NCBI RefSeq assembly: GCF_001720135.1
Contig: NZ_MCRJ01000007.1
Location: 1-55,833, forward strand
Length of the DNA: 55,833 bases
Direction of reading: 5' to 3'
Source of the DNA: Methylobrevis pamukkalensis
GTDB lineage: Bacteria; Pseudomonadota; Alphaproteobacteria; Rhizobiales; Pleomorphomonadaceae
Program-made: the position numbers and the translations under genes
Shown here: positions 28,981 through 38,738 of the stretch, piece after piece
How the letters are laid out: each line of letters starts with the position of its first letter
Position numbering within the stretch: position 1 is the first letter of the stretch
The notes under the pieces: generated by a model
The model's input: only the letters and a program-made list of their open reading frames with translations
What the model was told of the DNA's origin: nothing
The model's database searches: none

Positions 28981-29403
28981 TCAGAAGGGTTTCAGCACCA
29001 CGAGCAGGACGATGGCGATCAGGATCAGCGTCGGCACCTCGTTGGCGATCCGGAAGAAGCGCGCCGGACGCGTGTTGCGGTCGGCGGCGAAATCCTTGAG
29101 CCAGCGGCCGCATTTCTCGTGGAAGACGCTCATCGCCACCACCAGCGCCAGCTTGGCATGGAGCCAGCCGGAGGAGAAGAAGCCGGCCTCGAAGGCCACC
29201 CACAGGCCGAAGATCCAGGTGGCGATCATCGCCGGCCGCATGATCGCCTTGAACAGCCGCCGCTCCATCACCTTGAAGGTTTCCGACAGCTCGGACCCCG
29301 CCGCCGCATCGGCATGGTAGACGAACAGCCGCGGCAGGTAGAACAGCCCCGCCATCCAGGCGATCACCGACAGGATGTGCAACGCCTTCAGCCATTCGTA
29401 CAT
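28981..29403 (-). CDS. hemJ: Protoporphyrinogen oxidase HemJ
   Basis: A 140-residue, four-helix membrane protein that oxidises protoporphyrinogen IX to protoporphyrin IX in many alphaproteobacteria lacking HemG/HemY. Hallmarks are the start MYEWLKALHILSVIAWMAGL with the essential His, then YLPRLFVYHADA, SGWLHAKLALVVAMSVFHEK and the C-terminal ANEVPTLILIAIVLLVVLKP. It lies 66 bp downstream of hemE, an earlier enzyme of the same pathway, on the same strand. Confidence 0.95.
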   Translation of the reverse strand: MYEWLKALHILSVIAWMAGLFYLPRLFVYHADAAAGSELSETFKVMERRLFKAIMRPAMIATWIFGLWVAFEAGFFSSGWLHAKLALVVAMSVFHEKCGRWLKDFAADRNTRPARFFRIANEVPTLILIAIVLLVVLKPF

Positions 29404-29469
29404 GATCGGATCTCGCGGTTCGGCAGGCGGGGAGGGGTGGAGGCGTTACGGTGTCACGGCGTTCGGAAA

Positions 29470-30510
29470 TCAGGCGCCGCCGGTGCGCTCCCGCACGCGG
29501 CGGATCATCCGCGCGACATTCTCGACCGGGGCTTCGGGCGTGATGCCGTGGCCGAGGTTGAACACGAACGGCCCGCCGGCCAGCGCGTCCACGACGAGAT
29601 CCACCGCCCGGTCGAGCGCCTCGCCGCCGATCACCACCCGCAGCGGATCGACGTTGCCCTGCACCGCGCAGAGCGGCTGCACCGCGTCACGGGCAAAATC
29701 GAGCGGCACCGACCAGTCCATGCCGACGGCGGTCACCCCCGTCGCCCTCACATAGGCCGGCAGCCGGGCGCCGGCGCCCTTGGGAAAGCCGATGATCCGC
29801 GCGCCGGGCACCTTCGCGCGCACGCCCTCGACGATGCGCCGCATCGGCTCCACGGCAAAGGCGGCAAAGCCCTCCTCGTCGAGGGGGCCGGCCCAGCTGT
29901 CGAACACCTGCACCGCGTCGGCGCCCGCCTCGAACTGCGCGACGAGATAGAGGATCGAGGCTTCGGTCAGCCGGTCGATCAGGGTGGTGAAATTCTCGCG
30001 CTCCAGCAGCGCCGCCCGTCGCGCCGGGCCCTGGTCGGGCGTACCCCGTCCCGCCACCATGTAGGTCGCCACGGTCCAGGGCGCCCCGCAGAAGCCGAGC
30101 AGCGTGGTCTCGGCGGGCAGGGCCGCCCGGATGCGCGACACCGCCTCGAAGACCGGCTGCAGGCCCGGGACGACCTGTGCGGAATCGAGATCGGCCGCCT
30201 CTTCCAGGGCCATCGGATCGAGCCGCGGGCCTTCGCCCTCCACGAAGCGCACCTTGCGGCCGAGCGCATCGGGAATGACGAGGATGTCGGAGAACAGGAT
30301 CGCTGCATCAAAGCCGAAACGGCGGATCGGCTGGAGCGTGACCTCGGTGGCGAGCTCCGGATTGTAGCAGAGATCGAGAAAGCCACCGGCCTTCGCCCGG
30401 GTTGCCCGATACTCCGGGAGATAGCGTCCCGCCTGACGCATCATCCAGATCGGAGGGACGGTGCTCGTTCGTCCGTCGAGAACCTCGAGCATCTTGCGTG
30501 TCGGTGCCAT
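29470..30510 (-). CDS. hemE: Uroporphyrinogen decarboxylase
   Basis: A 346-residue enzyme converting uroporphyrinogen III to coproporphyrinogen III in heme synthesis. The signature [20 protein letters not shown] is near residue 20; the catalytic Asp region is [20 protein letters not shown], and [15 protein letters not shown] and FDSWAGPL follow. The C-terminus is [19 protein letters not shown]. In alphaproteobacteria hemE borders the chromosomal origin (well known in Caulobacter), consistent with the adjoining gap. Confidence 0.97.
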   Translation of the reverse strand: MAPTRKMLEVLDGRTSTVPPIWMMRQAGRYLPEYRATRAKAGGFLDLCYNPELATEVTLQPIRRFGFDAAILFSDILVIPDALGRKVRFVEGEGPRLDPMALEEAADLDSAQVVPGLQPVFEAVSRIRAALPAETTLLGFCGAPWTVATYMVAGRGTPDQGPARRAALLERENFTTLIDRLTEASILYLVAQFEAGADAVQVFDSWAGPLDEEGFAAFAVEPMRRIVEGVRAKVPGARIIGFPKGAGARLPAYVRATGVTAVGMDWSVPLDFARDAVQPLCAVQGNVDPLRVVIGGEALDRAVDLVVDALAGGPFVFNLGHGITPEAPVENVARMIRRVRERTGGA

Positions 30511-30747
30511 CGTCGCGCTCCGTCCTCCCTCACTTCAAAAAGAGAGAATCTTATTTGAAAGAGATCTGTAGTTTCTGTTAGGGGGCTGGATATCAGGGAT
30601 TGCCGTCCGTCCACAATGGCCGCGCCCGCCGCCGGCCCGGCAGGGACGTGGTGGAGAAAAAGGCGGGACTTGTCGACAGACGGGGATGCGGGGACCGCTT
30701 TCGCAGCGATTCCAACGACCTGACGCCGCCGCGCATCGGTGAGTGCC

Positions 30748-30756
30748 TGTGGATGA
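30748..30756 (-). promoter_or_regulatory. DnaA box (8/9)
   Basis: TGTGGATGA, reverse complement TCATCCACA, one mismatch to TTATCCACA. Confidence 0.6.
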
Positions 30757-30926
30757 TCCGGGGAGAAGTCCGGCGCCGGCCACGGGTTTACGAAGTCTTC
30801 ATCTTTTCCACCGGGGGTCCGGGGACGGAAGGCCGTCGTCTGCCCTGTGGACGGAATCCGGGGTTTCCCACAGGGCGATCGGGGGCCGGGTCCGGGGTCC
30901 GAAGTTATCGACTCCCCGGCCGCCGC

Positions 30927-30935
30927 TGTGGACAA
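30927..30935 (-). promoter_or_regulatory. DnaA box (8/9)
   Basis: TGTGGACAA, reverse complement TTGTCCACA, one mismatch to TTATCCACA. Confidence 0.6.
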
Positions 30936-31079
30936 ACGGCGGGAGAGCCGCCCGCCTCGACATCCAACCCGTTGCCGGTGATACTCTTTTCGGCCGGCTC
31001 CGCGCGGGGAGGCCACCGCCTTCCGGCGACCATCCGGTCGGCGGGGACATCGGCGGCGACGTCGATAGGGGCAGGACGC

Positions 31080-31927
31080 ATGGCGGACGGAAAGACCTAT
31101 TTCCACATCCATCTCATCTCCGACTCCACCGGCGAGACCCTGCTCACGGTGGCCCGCGCCGTGGCGGCGCGCTACGACGACATCGCCGCGATCGAGCATG
31201 TCTATCCGCTGGTGCGCACGCCCGGCATCTGGAGCGGGTGATCGAGGACATCGAGGCGGCGCCCGGCATCGTGCTCTACACCATCGTCGACCGCGAGCTC
31301 TGCGCCCGGCTGGAGACCGCCTGCAAGGCCGCGGCGCTGCCGGTGGTCTCGGTGCTCGATCCGGTGGTGGAGGTGTTCCACGGCTATCTCAACCTGCCGG
31401 CCACCATGCGCGTCGGCGGCCAGCATGTGCTCGACGCCGGCTACTTCGACCGGATCGAGGCGCTGAACTACACCATGGCCCATGACGACGGCCAGCTGCC
31501 CGAGGACATCGAGACCGCCGACGTGGTGATCATCGGCATCAGCCGCACCTCGAAGACGCCGACCAGCATGTATCTGGCGATCCGCGGCCTGAAGGTCACC
31601 AATCTGCCGCTGGTGCCGGGCATGGCCTTGCCCGACGCGGTGACGAAGGCGCGCCGGCCGCTGATCGTCGGCCTGATCGCCAGCGCCGAGAGCATCCTCC
31701 ACATCCGCCAGAACCGGCTTCTGGCGCTTGGCGCCGCCAGCCAGCCCTCGACCTATGTCGACCGGGCCGCGATCGCGCGCGAGGTGGCGCAGTCGCGGCG
31801 GCTGTTCGTGGAGCAGGGCTGGCCGGTGATCGACGTGACGCGGCGTTCGATCGAGGAAACCGCCGCGGCGATCCTTGCGCTTCACCATCAACACCGCTAC
31901 GGCAAGGACACCGTGCCGATCTCCTGA
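31080..31927 (+). CDS. PPDK/PEP synthase regulatory kinase-phosphorylase (DUF299), frame broken near 31224
   Basis: Bifunctional Ser/Thr kinase and Pi-dependent phosphorylase that switches pyruvate phosphate dikinase or PEP synthase off and on. ATG 31080, after AGGGGCAGGA, gives [20 protein letters not shown], the conserved N-terminus, and reads to [10 protein letters not shown], where the frame breaks. The next frame continues [20 protein letters not shown] and carries the P-loop [17 protein letters not shown] and LVPGMALPD. The 848-base length is one short of a multiple of three; an extra G in CCCGGCATC restores ~282 residues. It opens the origin-proximal plus-strand cluster. Confidence 0.92.
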
Positions 31928-31967
31928 CGCCGCCCTCAATGACGCGCCGCGACCGGACCCTGAACCC

Positions 31968-32564
31968 ATGACCCGACTGATTCTCGCCTCCGGCAGCGCC
32001 ACCCGCGCCTCGCTCCTGACGCAAGCCGGCCTGATCTTCGAGCGGCGCGCGCCGGATGTGGACGAGCGCACCATCGAGGCGACGCTGGAAGGAACCGGCG
32101 CCGGGCCCGACGACGTGGCCCAGGTGCTCGCCGACGTGAAGGCCAGCGAGGTCAGCCGCCTTCATCCCGAGGCGCTGGTGATCGGCGCCGACCAGACCCT
32201 GTCGCTGGACGGCGTGCGTTTCCACAAGCCGGCCGATCTTGCCGCCGCCCGCCAGCAGCTGCTCGACCTGTCGGGGCGGATCCACACCCTGAGTTCGGCG
32301 GTGGCCTGCGCCCGCGGCGGCGAGGTGGTCTGGCGCCATGTCTCGCAGGCCCATCTCACCATGCGGCCGTTCGGTCCGGCCTTCGTGCGCCACTATCTGT
32401 CGATCGTGGGCGAACGGGCGCTGACCAGCGTCGGTGCCTACCAGCTGGAAGGCATGGGCATCCAGCTGTTCGAGGAGATCGACGGCGACTATTTCACGAT
32501 CCTCGGCCTGCCGCTGCTGCCGCTGCTCGGCCGGCTGCGCGAGGAAGGGATCCTCGAACCATGA
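31968..32564 (+). CDS. maf: Maf-family nucleotide pyrophosphatase
   Basis: A 198-residue house-cleaning nucleoside triphosphate pyrophosphatase. N-terminal [20 protein letters not shown] with the (S/G)xSxxR motif, central [20 protein letters not shown] (conserved ADQ and KP), and C-terminal [20 protein letters not shown] then [11 protein letters not shown]. The shorter start ATG 31968 is chosen because the conserved domain begins right there. Its stop overlaps aroE by 4 bp. Confidence 0.93.
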   Translation: MTRLILASGSATRASLLTQAGLIFERRAPDVDERTIEATLEGTGAGPDDVAQVLADVKASEVSRLHPEALVIGADQTLSLDGVRFHKPADLAAARQQLLDLSGRIHTLSSAVACARGGEVVWRHVSQAHLTMRPFGPAFVRHYLSIVGERALTSVGAYQLEGMGIQLFEEIDGDYFTILGLPLLPLLGRLREEGILEP

Positions 32565-33403
32565 CCGGACCGCTCCGCGCCGGGGTGGTCGGCTGGCCCG
32601 TCGCCCATTCCCGCTCGCCGCTGATCCACGGCCACTGGCTGGCCCGCCACGGCATCGACGGCCGCTACGACCGGATTCCGGTCGCCCCCGACGCGATCGG
32701 CACCTTCCTTGCCGGCCTCAAGGCCTCCGGCCTGCGCGGCGCCAACGTCACCATTCCGCACAAGGAGGCAGCCTTCCTTGCTGCCGAGGTGGCCGATCCG
32801 GTCGCGAGCTTCCTCCGGGCCGCCAACACGCTGTGGCTGGAGGACGGCCGGCTTCACGCCGCCAATACCGACGTCCACGGCTTCCTCGCCAATCTCGACG
32901 ACCGCGCGCCCGGCTGGGACGCAGCCGGCGGCGCGGCGCTGGTGCTCGGCGCCGGCGGCGCGGCGCGGGCGATCGTCTACGGTCTTGCCCGGCGGGGGTT
33001 CGCGCCGATCCGTCTCGTCAACCGCACCCGCGACCGCGCCGAGGCGATCGCCGGGCTGTTCCCGGGCAAGGTAACGGTGCATGGCTGGGACGAGGTGTCG
33101 CAGCTCGTCGGCGAGGCCCGCCTCGTCGTCAACACCACCTCGCTCGGCATGAAGGGCGAACCGCCGCTCGACATCGATTTCTCCGGGGCCCGCGCTGATC
33201 TGCTCGTCACCGATGCGGTCTACGTGCCGCTGGATACGCCGCTGATCCTCGCCGCAAGGGCGCAGGGCCTCGCCACCGTCGACGGTCTCGGCATGCTGCT
33301 GCATCAGGCGGTGCCGGGCTTCGAGCGCTGGTTCGGCGTGCGTCCGGAGGTGACCCCGGAGCTTCGAGAAATGATTCTCGCCGATCTCGGGGCGGCACCG
33401 TGA
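32561..33403 (+). CDS. aroE: Shikimate dehydrogenase
   Basis: A 280-residue NADPH-dependent reductase of 3-dehydroshikimate in aromatic amino-acid synthesis. Substrate residues are in [27 protein letters not shown] (catalytic Lys) and [15 protein letters not shown] (catalytic Asp). The cofactor loop is [20 protein letters not shown] followed by [11 protein letters not shown], the NADP-type NRTR. Coupled by overlaps to maf upstream (ATGA) and coaE downstream (GTGA). Confidence 0.96.
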   Translation: MTGPLRAGVVGWPVAHSRSPLIHGHWLARHGIDGRYDRIPVAPDAIGTFLAGLKASGLRGANVTIPHKEAAFLAAEVADPVASFLRAANTLWLEDGRLHAANTDVHGFLANLDDRAPGWDAAGGAALVLGAGGAARAIVYGLARRGFAPIRLVNRTRDRAEAIAGLFPGKVTVHGWDEVSQLVGEARLVVNTTSLGMKGEPPLDIDFSGARADLLVTDAVYVPLDTPLILAARAQGLATVDGLGMLLHQAVPGFERWFGVRPEVTPELREMILADLGAAP

Positions 33404-34038
33404 TCGTGCTCGGCCTCACCGGCTCGATCGGCATGGGCAAGACCACCACGGCCGACATGTTCCGCGCCGCCGGCGTGCCGGTCCACGACGCGGATGCCGC
33501 GGTGCACCGGCTCTACGCCGGTCCGCTCGCCGCCGCGATCGAGGCGCGCTTTCCCGGAACGACGGTGGACGGCGCCGTCGACCGGGCGCGTCTTTCGGCC
33601 GCCGTGGTCGGAAATCCGGCGGCGCTCGCCGACCTGGAGGCCCTGGTCCACCCGGCCGTGCGGGCGGAGGAGGCGGCCTTTCTCGACGCGGCAAGGGTCC
33701 GGGGCGAAACGGTGGTCGTCCTCGATGTGCCGCTGCTGTTCGAGACCGGACGGGCCGGCGATGTCGACGCGGTGGTGGTGGTCAGCGCGCCGGCCGAGGT
33801 CCAGCGCCAGCGCGTGCTGGCCCGCCCCGGCATGACCGAGGAAAAATTCTCGGCGATCCTCGCCCGCCAGCTTCCCGATGCCGACAAGCGCGCGGCCGCC
33901 GACTTCCTCGTCGAGAGCGGCGACGGCCTCGAGCGCGCCCGCGCCGATGTCCTGCGCGTGCTGCAGGCGGTGCGGTCCGGCGCGGTGCGCCCGAAGCGCA
34001 CGCCGGCGGGGAATGTGGGGACAGCGGACGGGCACTGA
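33400..34038 (+). CDS. coaE: Dephospho-CoA kinase
   Basis: A 212-residue kinase catalysing the last step of coenzyme A synthesis. The P-loop is [20 protein letters not shown], followed by [32 protein letters not shown] and [20 protein letters not shown] (LID region). Starts with GTG overlapping the aroE stop codon (GTGA). Confidence 0.96.
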   Translation: MIVLGLTGSIGMGKTTTADMFRAAGVPVHDADAAVHRLYAGPLAAAIEARFPGTTVDGAVDRARLSAAVVGNPAALADLEALVHPAVRAEEAAFLDAARVRGETVVVLDVPLLFETGRAGDVDAVVVVSAPAEVQRQRVLARPGMTEEKFSAILARQLPDADKRAAADFLVESGDGLERARADVLRVLQAVRSGAVRPKRTPAGNVGTADGH

Positions 34039-34137
34039 CCTGCCGCCGTTGCCGGCGCTGGCCGCGGCTGGCAAGGTCGGCCCGAAATCCGTTTGCCGGC
34101 AAGGACGCGGGCACACGTCAGGCAGGACCGGGATCCG

Positions 34138-34854
34138 ATGCAGCGCGAAATCGTCCTCGACACCGAGACCACCGGCCTCGACCCGAAGACCGGCGACCGG
34201 CTGGTCGAGATCGGCGCGGTCGAGATCGTCAACCGCTTCCCGACCGGCAAGACCTTCCACGTCTACATCAACCCGGATCGCTCGGTGCCGGTCGAGGCCT
34301 TCAACGTCCACGGCCTGTCCGACGAGTTCCTCGCCGACAAGCCGCGGTTCGAGGACATCGCCGACGACTTCGTCGCCTTCATCGCCGGCGCGCAGCTGGT
34401 GATCCACAACGCCCAGTTCGACATGGGCTTCATCAACATGGAGCTGAAGCGCTCGGGCCGGCCGACGGTGGCGCCGGACCTGGTGCTCGACACGCTGGCG
34501 CTCGCCCGCCGCAAGCATCCGGGCTCGCCGGCCAGCCTCGACGCGCTCTGCGCGCGCTACGGCATCGACAACTCCCGCCGCACCCGCCACGGCGCGCTGC
34601 TCGACAGCGAGCTTCTGGCCGAGGTCTACATCGAGCTGCTCGGCGGCCGGCAGGCCGATCTCGGACTTTCCACCGCCGCGGCCACCGCCGCACGGGCCGC
34701 CGCCGCCAGCGGCATTGCCCGCCCCCGCCCGGTCCCGCTCGCCCCCCGCCTCACCGCGGTGGACCTTGCCGCCCACGCCGGCTTCGTGGCGACCCTTGGT
34801 GACAAGGCGCTGTGGAACCAGTGGCTTGCGCCGGACACCCCGGCGGCCGAGTGA
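34138..34854 (+). CDS. dnaQ: DNA polymerase III epsilon subunit (proofreading exonuclease)
   Basis: A 238-residue DEDDh 3'-5' exonuclease. Exo I is [20 protein letters not shown], Exo II is [17 protein letters not shown] and Exo III is [20 protein letters not shown], with catalytic Asp/Glu pair, Asp, His and Asp all present. The C-terminal ~60 residues are Ala-rich and link to polymerase alpha. ATG 34138 is chosen because [13 protein letters not shown] is the conserved start; an ATG 45 bp upstream adds a basic stretch without similarity. Confidence 0.96.
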   Translation: MQREIVLDTETTGLDPKTGDRLVEIGAVEIVNRFPTGKTFHVYINPDRSVPVEAFNVHGLSDEFLADKPRFEDIADDFVAFIAGAQLVIHNAQFDMGFINMELKRSGRPTVAPDLVLDTLALARRKHPGSPASLDALCARYGIDNSRRTRHGALLDSELLAEVYIELLGGRQADLGLSTAAATAARAAAASGIARPRPVPLAPRLTAVDLAAHAGFVATLGDKALWNQWLAPDTPAAE

Positions 34855-34875
34855 TTGTTTCCCGCAGGCGGAACG

Positions 34876-34910
34876 CAAAAAAGGCGGCGGCTCATCGGGA
34901 GCCGCCGCCT
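34876..34910 (-). terminator. secB terminator
   Basis: A perfect 12-bp stem AGGCGGCGGCTC/GAGCCGCCGCCT (34882-34893 and 34899-34910), followed on the minus strand by a T-run (plus-strand AAAAAA at 34877-34882). It may also slow plus-strand transcription from dnaQ. Confidence 0.9.
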
Positions 34911-34941
34911 GTTGCATGTCATCCACCCGTGACGGCTGGGA

Positions 34942-35457
34942 TCAGTTGGCCGGGCCCTGCTGCTGCTGGGCCTGAGCCTGGGCGGCCATCCGCTGGATAT
35001 ACTGCTGGTAGAGCGCCACGAAATCGATCGGATCGATCATCAGCGGCATGAAGCCGCCGTTGCGGGTGGCGTCGGCGATGATCTGCCGGGCGAAGGGGAA
35101 CAGCAGGCGCGGGCATTCGATCATCACGAAGGCATGCAGGTGCTGCTCGGGCACGTTCTGGATGCGGAACACGCCGCCATAGGTGAGGTCGGCGACGAAG
35201 ACGACCTCCTCGCCATGGCTGGCCCTGGCCTCGAGCTTGAGGTCGACCTCGAACTCCCCGGCAGCGCGCGCCCGCGGGATCACGTTGACGTTGACGTTGA
35301 TCGAGGGCGCCTTGTCGCGGGCGACGAGGCTCTGCGGCGCGCGCGGGTTCTCGAAGGAGAAGTCCTTGATATACTGCGCGGCGACGTTGAGGGACGGCTG
35401 GGCCTGCGGCGTGGACGGCGTGGAGTCTGGCGCGACGGAGCTCATCTGGTCATTCAT
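34942..35457 (-). CDS. secB: Protein-export chaperone SecB
   Basis: A 171-residue cytosolic chaperone that keeps preproteins unfolded and passes them to SecA. Signatures are [60 protein letters not shown] and [20 protein letters not shown] then [13 protein letters not shown]. The tail is Gln/Ala-rich. ATG 35457 (MNDQMSS) is preferred to an ATG 36 bp upstream. It diverges from glsA. Confidence 0.96.
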   Translation of the reverse strand: MNDQMSSVAPDSTPSTPQAQPSLNVAAQYIKDFSFENPRAPQSLVARDKAPSINVNVNVIPRARAAGEFEVDLKLEARASHGEEVVFVADLTYGGVFRIQNVPEQHLHAFVMIECPRLLFPFARQIIADATRNGGFMPLMIDPIDFVALYQQYIQRMAAQAQAQQQQGPAN

Positions 35458-35598
35458 CCTGAAGCGACGATAGGGATCGGGTCGCCCCCACATCTGGTCA
35501 ACGCGGCGACGGTCGGTCGGATGACGGGGCTAACACGGGGCGCGCGTGCTATCAAGACAAGGGTCTTGTGCACCTGCGGGGAGGGGGAAAGGGACACG

Positions 35599-36555
35599 AT
35601 GCCGGACGGGTCGAAACAGGCGGGAACGGCGGATCTCGGCCAGGTGGTGGCGGACATTGCCGCGGAGATGGCGGCGCGGACCGATCGAGGCGAGGTCGCC
35701 ACCTACATTCCGCAGCTGGCGCGGGTCGATCCCGCGCGCTTCGGCCTGTGCGTGACCACCCGCGACGGCACCGTCCACACCGGCGGCGACGCGGACGTGC
35801 CCTTCTCGATCCAGAGCATCTCCAAGGTGTTCACGCTGACGATCGCCCTCGGCCTCGTCGGCGACGCCCTGTGGCGCAAGGTCGGGCGCGAGCCGTCCGG
35901 CGATCCGTTCAACTCGATCGTCCAGCTCGAGCACGAGCACGGCAAGCCGCGCAATCCCTTCATCAACGCCGGGGCGATCGCCGTCACCGACGCGATCCTT
36001 GCCGGCCACCAGCCACGCGAGACCCTCGGCGAGATCCTGCGCTTCATGCGCCATCTGGCCGACGACGAGACGATCTCGATCGACGAGGATGTCGCCCGCT
36101 CCGAGAAGGCGACGGGCTTCCGCAATGCCGCGCTCGCCAATTTCATGCGCGCCCACGGCGTCGTCGAGAATCCGGTCGAGCACACGCTCGGCGTCTATTT
36201 CCACCACTGCGCCATCGCCATGACCTGCCGCCAGCTGGCCATGGCCAGCCGGTTCCTCGCCTTCGGCGGCCGCGACCCGGCGAGCGGCCATTCGATCGTC
36301 TCGGCCGAGCGCGCCCGGCGCATCAACGCATTGATGCTGACCTGCGGCCACTATGACGGCTCGGGCGACTTCGCCTTCCGCGTCGGCCTTCCGGGCAAGA
36401 GCGGCGTCGGCGGCGGCATCATCGCGGTCGTGCCGAATGTCGCTTCGATCGCGGTCTGGTCGCCGGGCCTCGACAAGGTCGGCAACTCGCGGCTCGGCAC
36501 GATCGCGCTGGAGCGGCTGGCGCGGGCGATGGGCTGGTCGATCTTCGGCTCCTGA
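35599..36555 (+). CDS. glsA: Glutaminase
   Basis: A 318-residue serine-dependent glutaminase (Pfam Glutaminase, beta-lactamase-like fold) hydrolysing glutamine to glutamate and ammonia. The catalytic SxxK motif is [16 protein letters not shown]. Other conserved segments are [29 protein letters not shown] and [23 protein letters not shown] 35599 follows GGGGGAAAGGGACACG. In acid conditions such enzymes support ammonia-based pH homeostasis. Neighbours give no further clue. Confidence 0.95.
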   Translation: MPDGSKQAGTADLGQVVADIAAEMAARTDRGEVATYIPQLARVDPARFGLCVTTRDGTVHTGGDADVPFSIQSISKVFTLTIALGLVGDALWRKVGREPSGDPFNSIVQLEHEHGKPRNPFINAGAIAVTDAILAGHQPRETLGEILRFMRHLADDETISIDEDVARSEKATGFRNAALANFMRAHGVVENPVEHTLGVYFHHCAIAMTCRQLAMASRFLAFGGRDPASGHSIVSAERARRINALMLTCGHYDGSGDFAFRVGLPGKSGVGGGIIAVVPNVASIAVWSPGLDKVGNSRLGTIALERLARAMGWSIFGS

Positions 36556-36562
36556 CGCCGGA

Positions 36563-37753
36563 TCACGTCTCTTCCAGCGGCGGCGCCCGCCCGAGGGCAA
36601 CCTGTTCCCAGATCGCGACGACGCCGAGCACGGCGACGCTGAGCGCGGCGAGCGCCAGCGTCGGCAGGACGAGCGCGAGGGGAACGAGCCCCAGCATCAG
36701 CGCGAGACCCACCACGTGGGAGCGCGGCAGCCGGTCGGTCGTCACCCGCTTGAACAGGGTCACGCCGGTGAGGAACAGCAACGGACCGCCGATCACCGCC
36801 GCGGCGATCGCCGTGTCGCCCGGCTGGTCCGGATGGGTCAGCAGGAACTCGTCGGCTGCGGCCGTCAGCACCAGGCCGGCGACGATGATGATGTGGTCGT
36901 AGGTGTAGGCGAGGCGGGCGATCTGCCCGGTGTCGCGCGTCTGGGCAAGGATGCGGCTCGCCTGGCCGGAGCCGACATTGAAATACACCGCCCACATGGC
37001 GACGCTGCCGAGGAAGGCGACGAGGAAGCTCGTGGCGTTGGCGAGGGTCCAGTCCATGTCGGAAAAGTTGGTGCCGGTGACGAGGATCGATTCGCCGAGC
37101 GCGATGATCAGGAACAGGCCGCAGCGCTCGGCCATGTGCCCGCCTTCCACGTCCCAGTCGCTGGTCTCCGAGCGCCCGAGGCCCGGCACGGGGAAGCCGA
37201 TCGCGGGCGAGAGATATTCGGTGGCGATCGCCGCGATCCACAAGCCGAGGCGTACCTCGCCCTCCGCGACGCCGCCGGCGATCCACAGGCCGCCGGAAAA
37301 GGCGAGCCACCAGGTCATCCGTCGGAAATTGCGGTGGTTGACCGGGTGGTCGCGGCGCATCGACCAGGCGGTGAACAGCGAGCGACCGACCTGCATCGCC
37401 GCGTAGGCGATGGCAAACGCGAGCCCCTTCTCGCCGAAGGCGTCCGGGATCGAGGTGGAAAGCACCAGCCCGGCGAGCATCAGCAGGAACAGCATGGCCC
37501 GGACCGGGCCGCTGTCGGGGTCGAGCCAGTTGGTGACCCAGGTGGTGTAGACCCAGACCCACCAGACCGCGAGCAGCAGGATCGCCGTTTCCAGCGCGCC
37601 CAGAAGCGTGAAATGCGCCAGGAGGCGGTGCGAGAGCTGGGTGAGGGCGAAGACGAAGACGAGATCGAAGAACAGCTCGACGAAGCTGACCTTGTGATGC
37701 TTGTGCGCCACCCGCGCCCGCAGCCAGTAGGCCTTGTGCTTCTGCTCACCCAT
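36563..37753 (-). CDS. Low-temperature requirement protein A (LtrA) family membrane protein
   Basis: A 396-residue polytopic membrane protein with ~10 predicted helices. The family signature VSFVELFFDLVFVFALTQLS follows a basic N-terminus starting at MGEQKHKAYWLRARV, and the second signature ERCGLFLIIALGESILVTG is near the middle. LtrA proteins were named from a cold-growth Listeria mutant. Their transport or enzymatic role is unknown. The frame extends further upstream, but the residues there look non-coding. It converges on glsA with 7 bp between stops. Confidence 0.9.
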   Translation of the reverse strand: MGEQKHKAYWLRARVAHKHHKVSFVELFFDLVFVFALTQLSHRLLAHFTLLGALETAILLLAVWWVWVYTTWVTNWLDPDSGPVRAMLFLLMLAGLVLSTSIPDAFGEKGLAFAIAYAAMQVGRSLFTAWSMRRDHPVNHRNFRRMTWWLAFSGGLWIAGGVAEGEVRLGLWIAAIATEYLSPAIGFPVPGLGRSETSDWDVEGGHMAERCGLFLIIALGESILVTGTNFSDMDWTLANATSFLVAFLGSVAMWAVYFNVGSGQASRILAQTRDTGQIARLAYTYDHIIIVAGLVLTAAADEFLLTHPDQPGDTAIAAAVIGGPLLFLTGVTLFKRVTTDRLPRSHVVGLALMLGLVPLALVLPTLALAALSVAVLGVVAIWEQVALGRAPPLEET

Positions 37754-37910
37754 CCCCGCCTCCCGATCTCCGCCGCGGAAGGAGACGCCTTCGTCAGCGG
37801 AATGTTCCCTCAGGCGGGCCGATCGGGCAGATTGAAGGCGTTTTGTCGCCGAAAACGTCAAGATCGGCGGCGTCGGGAGACCGTGCCGGCGCGCGCGGGG
37901 GCCCCTGGCC

Positions 37911-38738
37911 TCACACGGTCAGGACATCGCGGCGCAACTCGTAGAGCATGATGCCGGTGGCGATGGCGAGGTTGAGGCTGTCGGCGCGCCCGGCCATCGG
38001 GATCTTCGCCCGCACGTCGCAGGCCTCCGCCAGCCGGGGGGGCAGGCCCGACTGCTCGTTGCCCATCAGCAGGATCGTCGGCTCGGACGAGGCGAGGGTG
38101 CGGTAGTCGTGGGTGGCGGAAAGATGGGTCCCGACCAGCCGGGCCGGGGAGCGGGCCGCAAAGCCGAGGAAGGCCTCCACCGAGGCGCGCACCAGCGGCA
38201 CATGGAACAGCGAGCCCATGGTGGCGCGCACCGTCTCGAAGGAAAACGGGTCGCAGGTGTCGCCGACGAGGATCACGCCGCGGGCGCCGACCGAATCGAC
38301 GGTGCGGATCACCGTGCCGAGATTGCCGGGATCCTTCACGCCTTCAAGCGCCACCCAGACGTCGTTGGCCGCCAGGGTCACCTTGTCGAGCGGCATCAGC
38401 TTCTGGCGGAACACGCCGACCACCATCTGCGGATTCTCCCGCTTCGTGATCTTGCCGAGGATCGCCTCGGTGACCTCCAGCACCGTGCCGCCGCGCGCCT
38501 TGACCGAGGCCGCCGCCCGCAGCACCCGCTCCTGGTCGCGCGCCGCGCCGGCGTAGCAGATCGTGTCGACCGGCCAGTGCTCCTCCAGCGCGTCGGTGAC
38601 GAGCTTCAGCCCCTCGCCGATGAACAGGCCGGTCTCGTCGCGGTGCTTCTTCATCTGCAGCGCGCGCAGGTTCTTGACCTGCGGATTGGACAGGCTCGTC
38701 ACCTGGTGGACGGTGCCGGCGGCGACGGGGTCGGTCAT
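37911..38738 (-). CDS. TrmH-family RNA 2'-O-methyltransferase (SpoU)
   Basis: A 275-residue SPOUT methyltransferase. N-terminal substrate-binding domain with VTSLSNPQVKNLRALQMKKH and ETGLFIGEGLKLVTDALE; the C-terminal knotted SAM domain carries motif I-like ALEGVKDPGNLGTVIRTVDS, motif II GNEQSGLPPRLAEACD and motif III IPMAGRADSLNLAIATGIML. Likely a 23S rRNA or tRNA ribose methylase; the target is not predictable. It starts within the stop codon of the next upstream methyltransferase (ATGA overlap), so the two are coupled. Confidence 0.92.
   Translation of the reverse strand: MTDPVAAGTVHQVTSLSNPQVKNLRALQMKKHRDETGLFIGEGLKLVTDALEEHWPVDTICYAGAARDQERVLRAAASVKARGGTVLEVTEAILGKITKRENPQMVVGVFRQKLMPLDKVTLAANDVWVALEGVKDPGNLGTVIRTVDSVGARGVILVGDTCDPFSFETVRATMGSLFHVPLVRASVEAFLGFAARSPARLVGTHLSATHDYRTLASSEPTILLMGNEQSGLPPRLAEACDVRAKIPMAGRADSLNLAIATGIMLYELRRDVLTV

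Larger units (their letters stand above)
30511..31079. other. Putative chromosomal replication origin (oriC)
   Basis: A 569-bp gap between divergent hemE and PPDK-regulator genes. Left end (30534-30580) is AT-rich, fitting a DNA-unwinding element. Two sites match the DnaA box TTATCCACA in 8 of 9 bases (30748-30756 and 30927-30935, both reverse). Weaker 7-of-9 sites are at 30670-30678, 30804-30812, 30864-30872 and 30905-30913. Four GANTC sites (30546, 30708, 30854, 30910) could be methylated by CcrM. The alphaproteobacterial location beside hemE, nearby parS sites and outward gene orientation support this. It also holds both promoters. No gene is seen within it. Confidence 0.8.

Noticed and set aside
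30600-31079. ORFs through the hemE-PPDK regulator gap
   Set aside because: They are only open because of high GC; the gap has DnaA boxes and regulatory sequence and no protein similarity I recognise.
36353-37951. 532-codon plus-strand frame across the LtrA gene
   Set aside because: Asp/Arg/Glu-rich shadow of a clear polytopic membrane protein on the minus strand.
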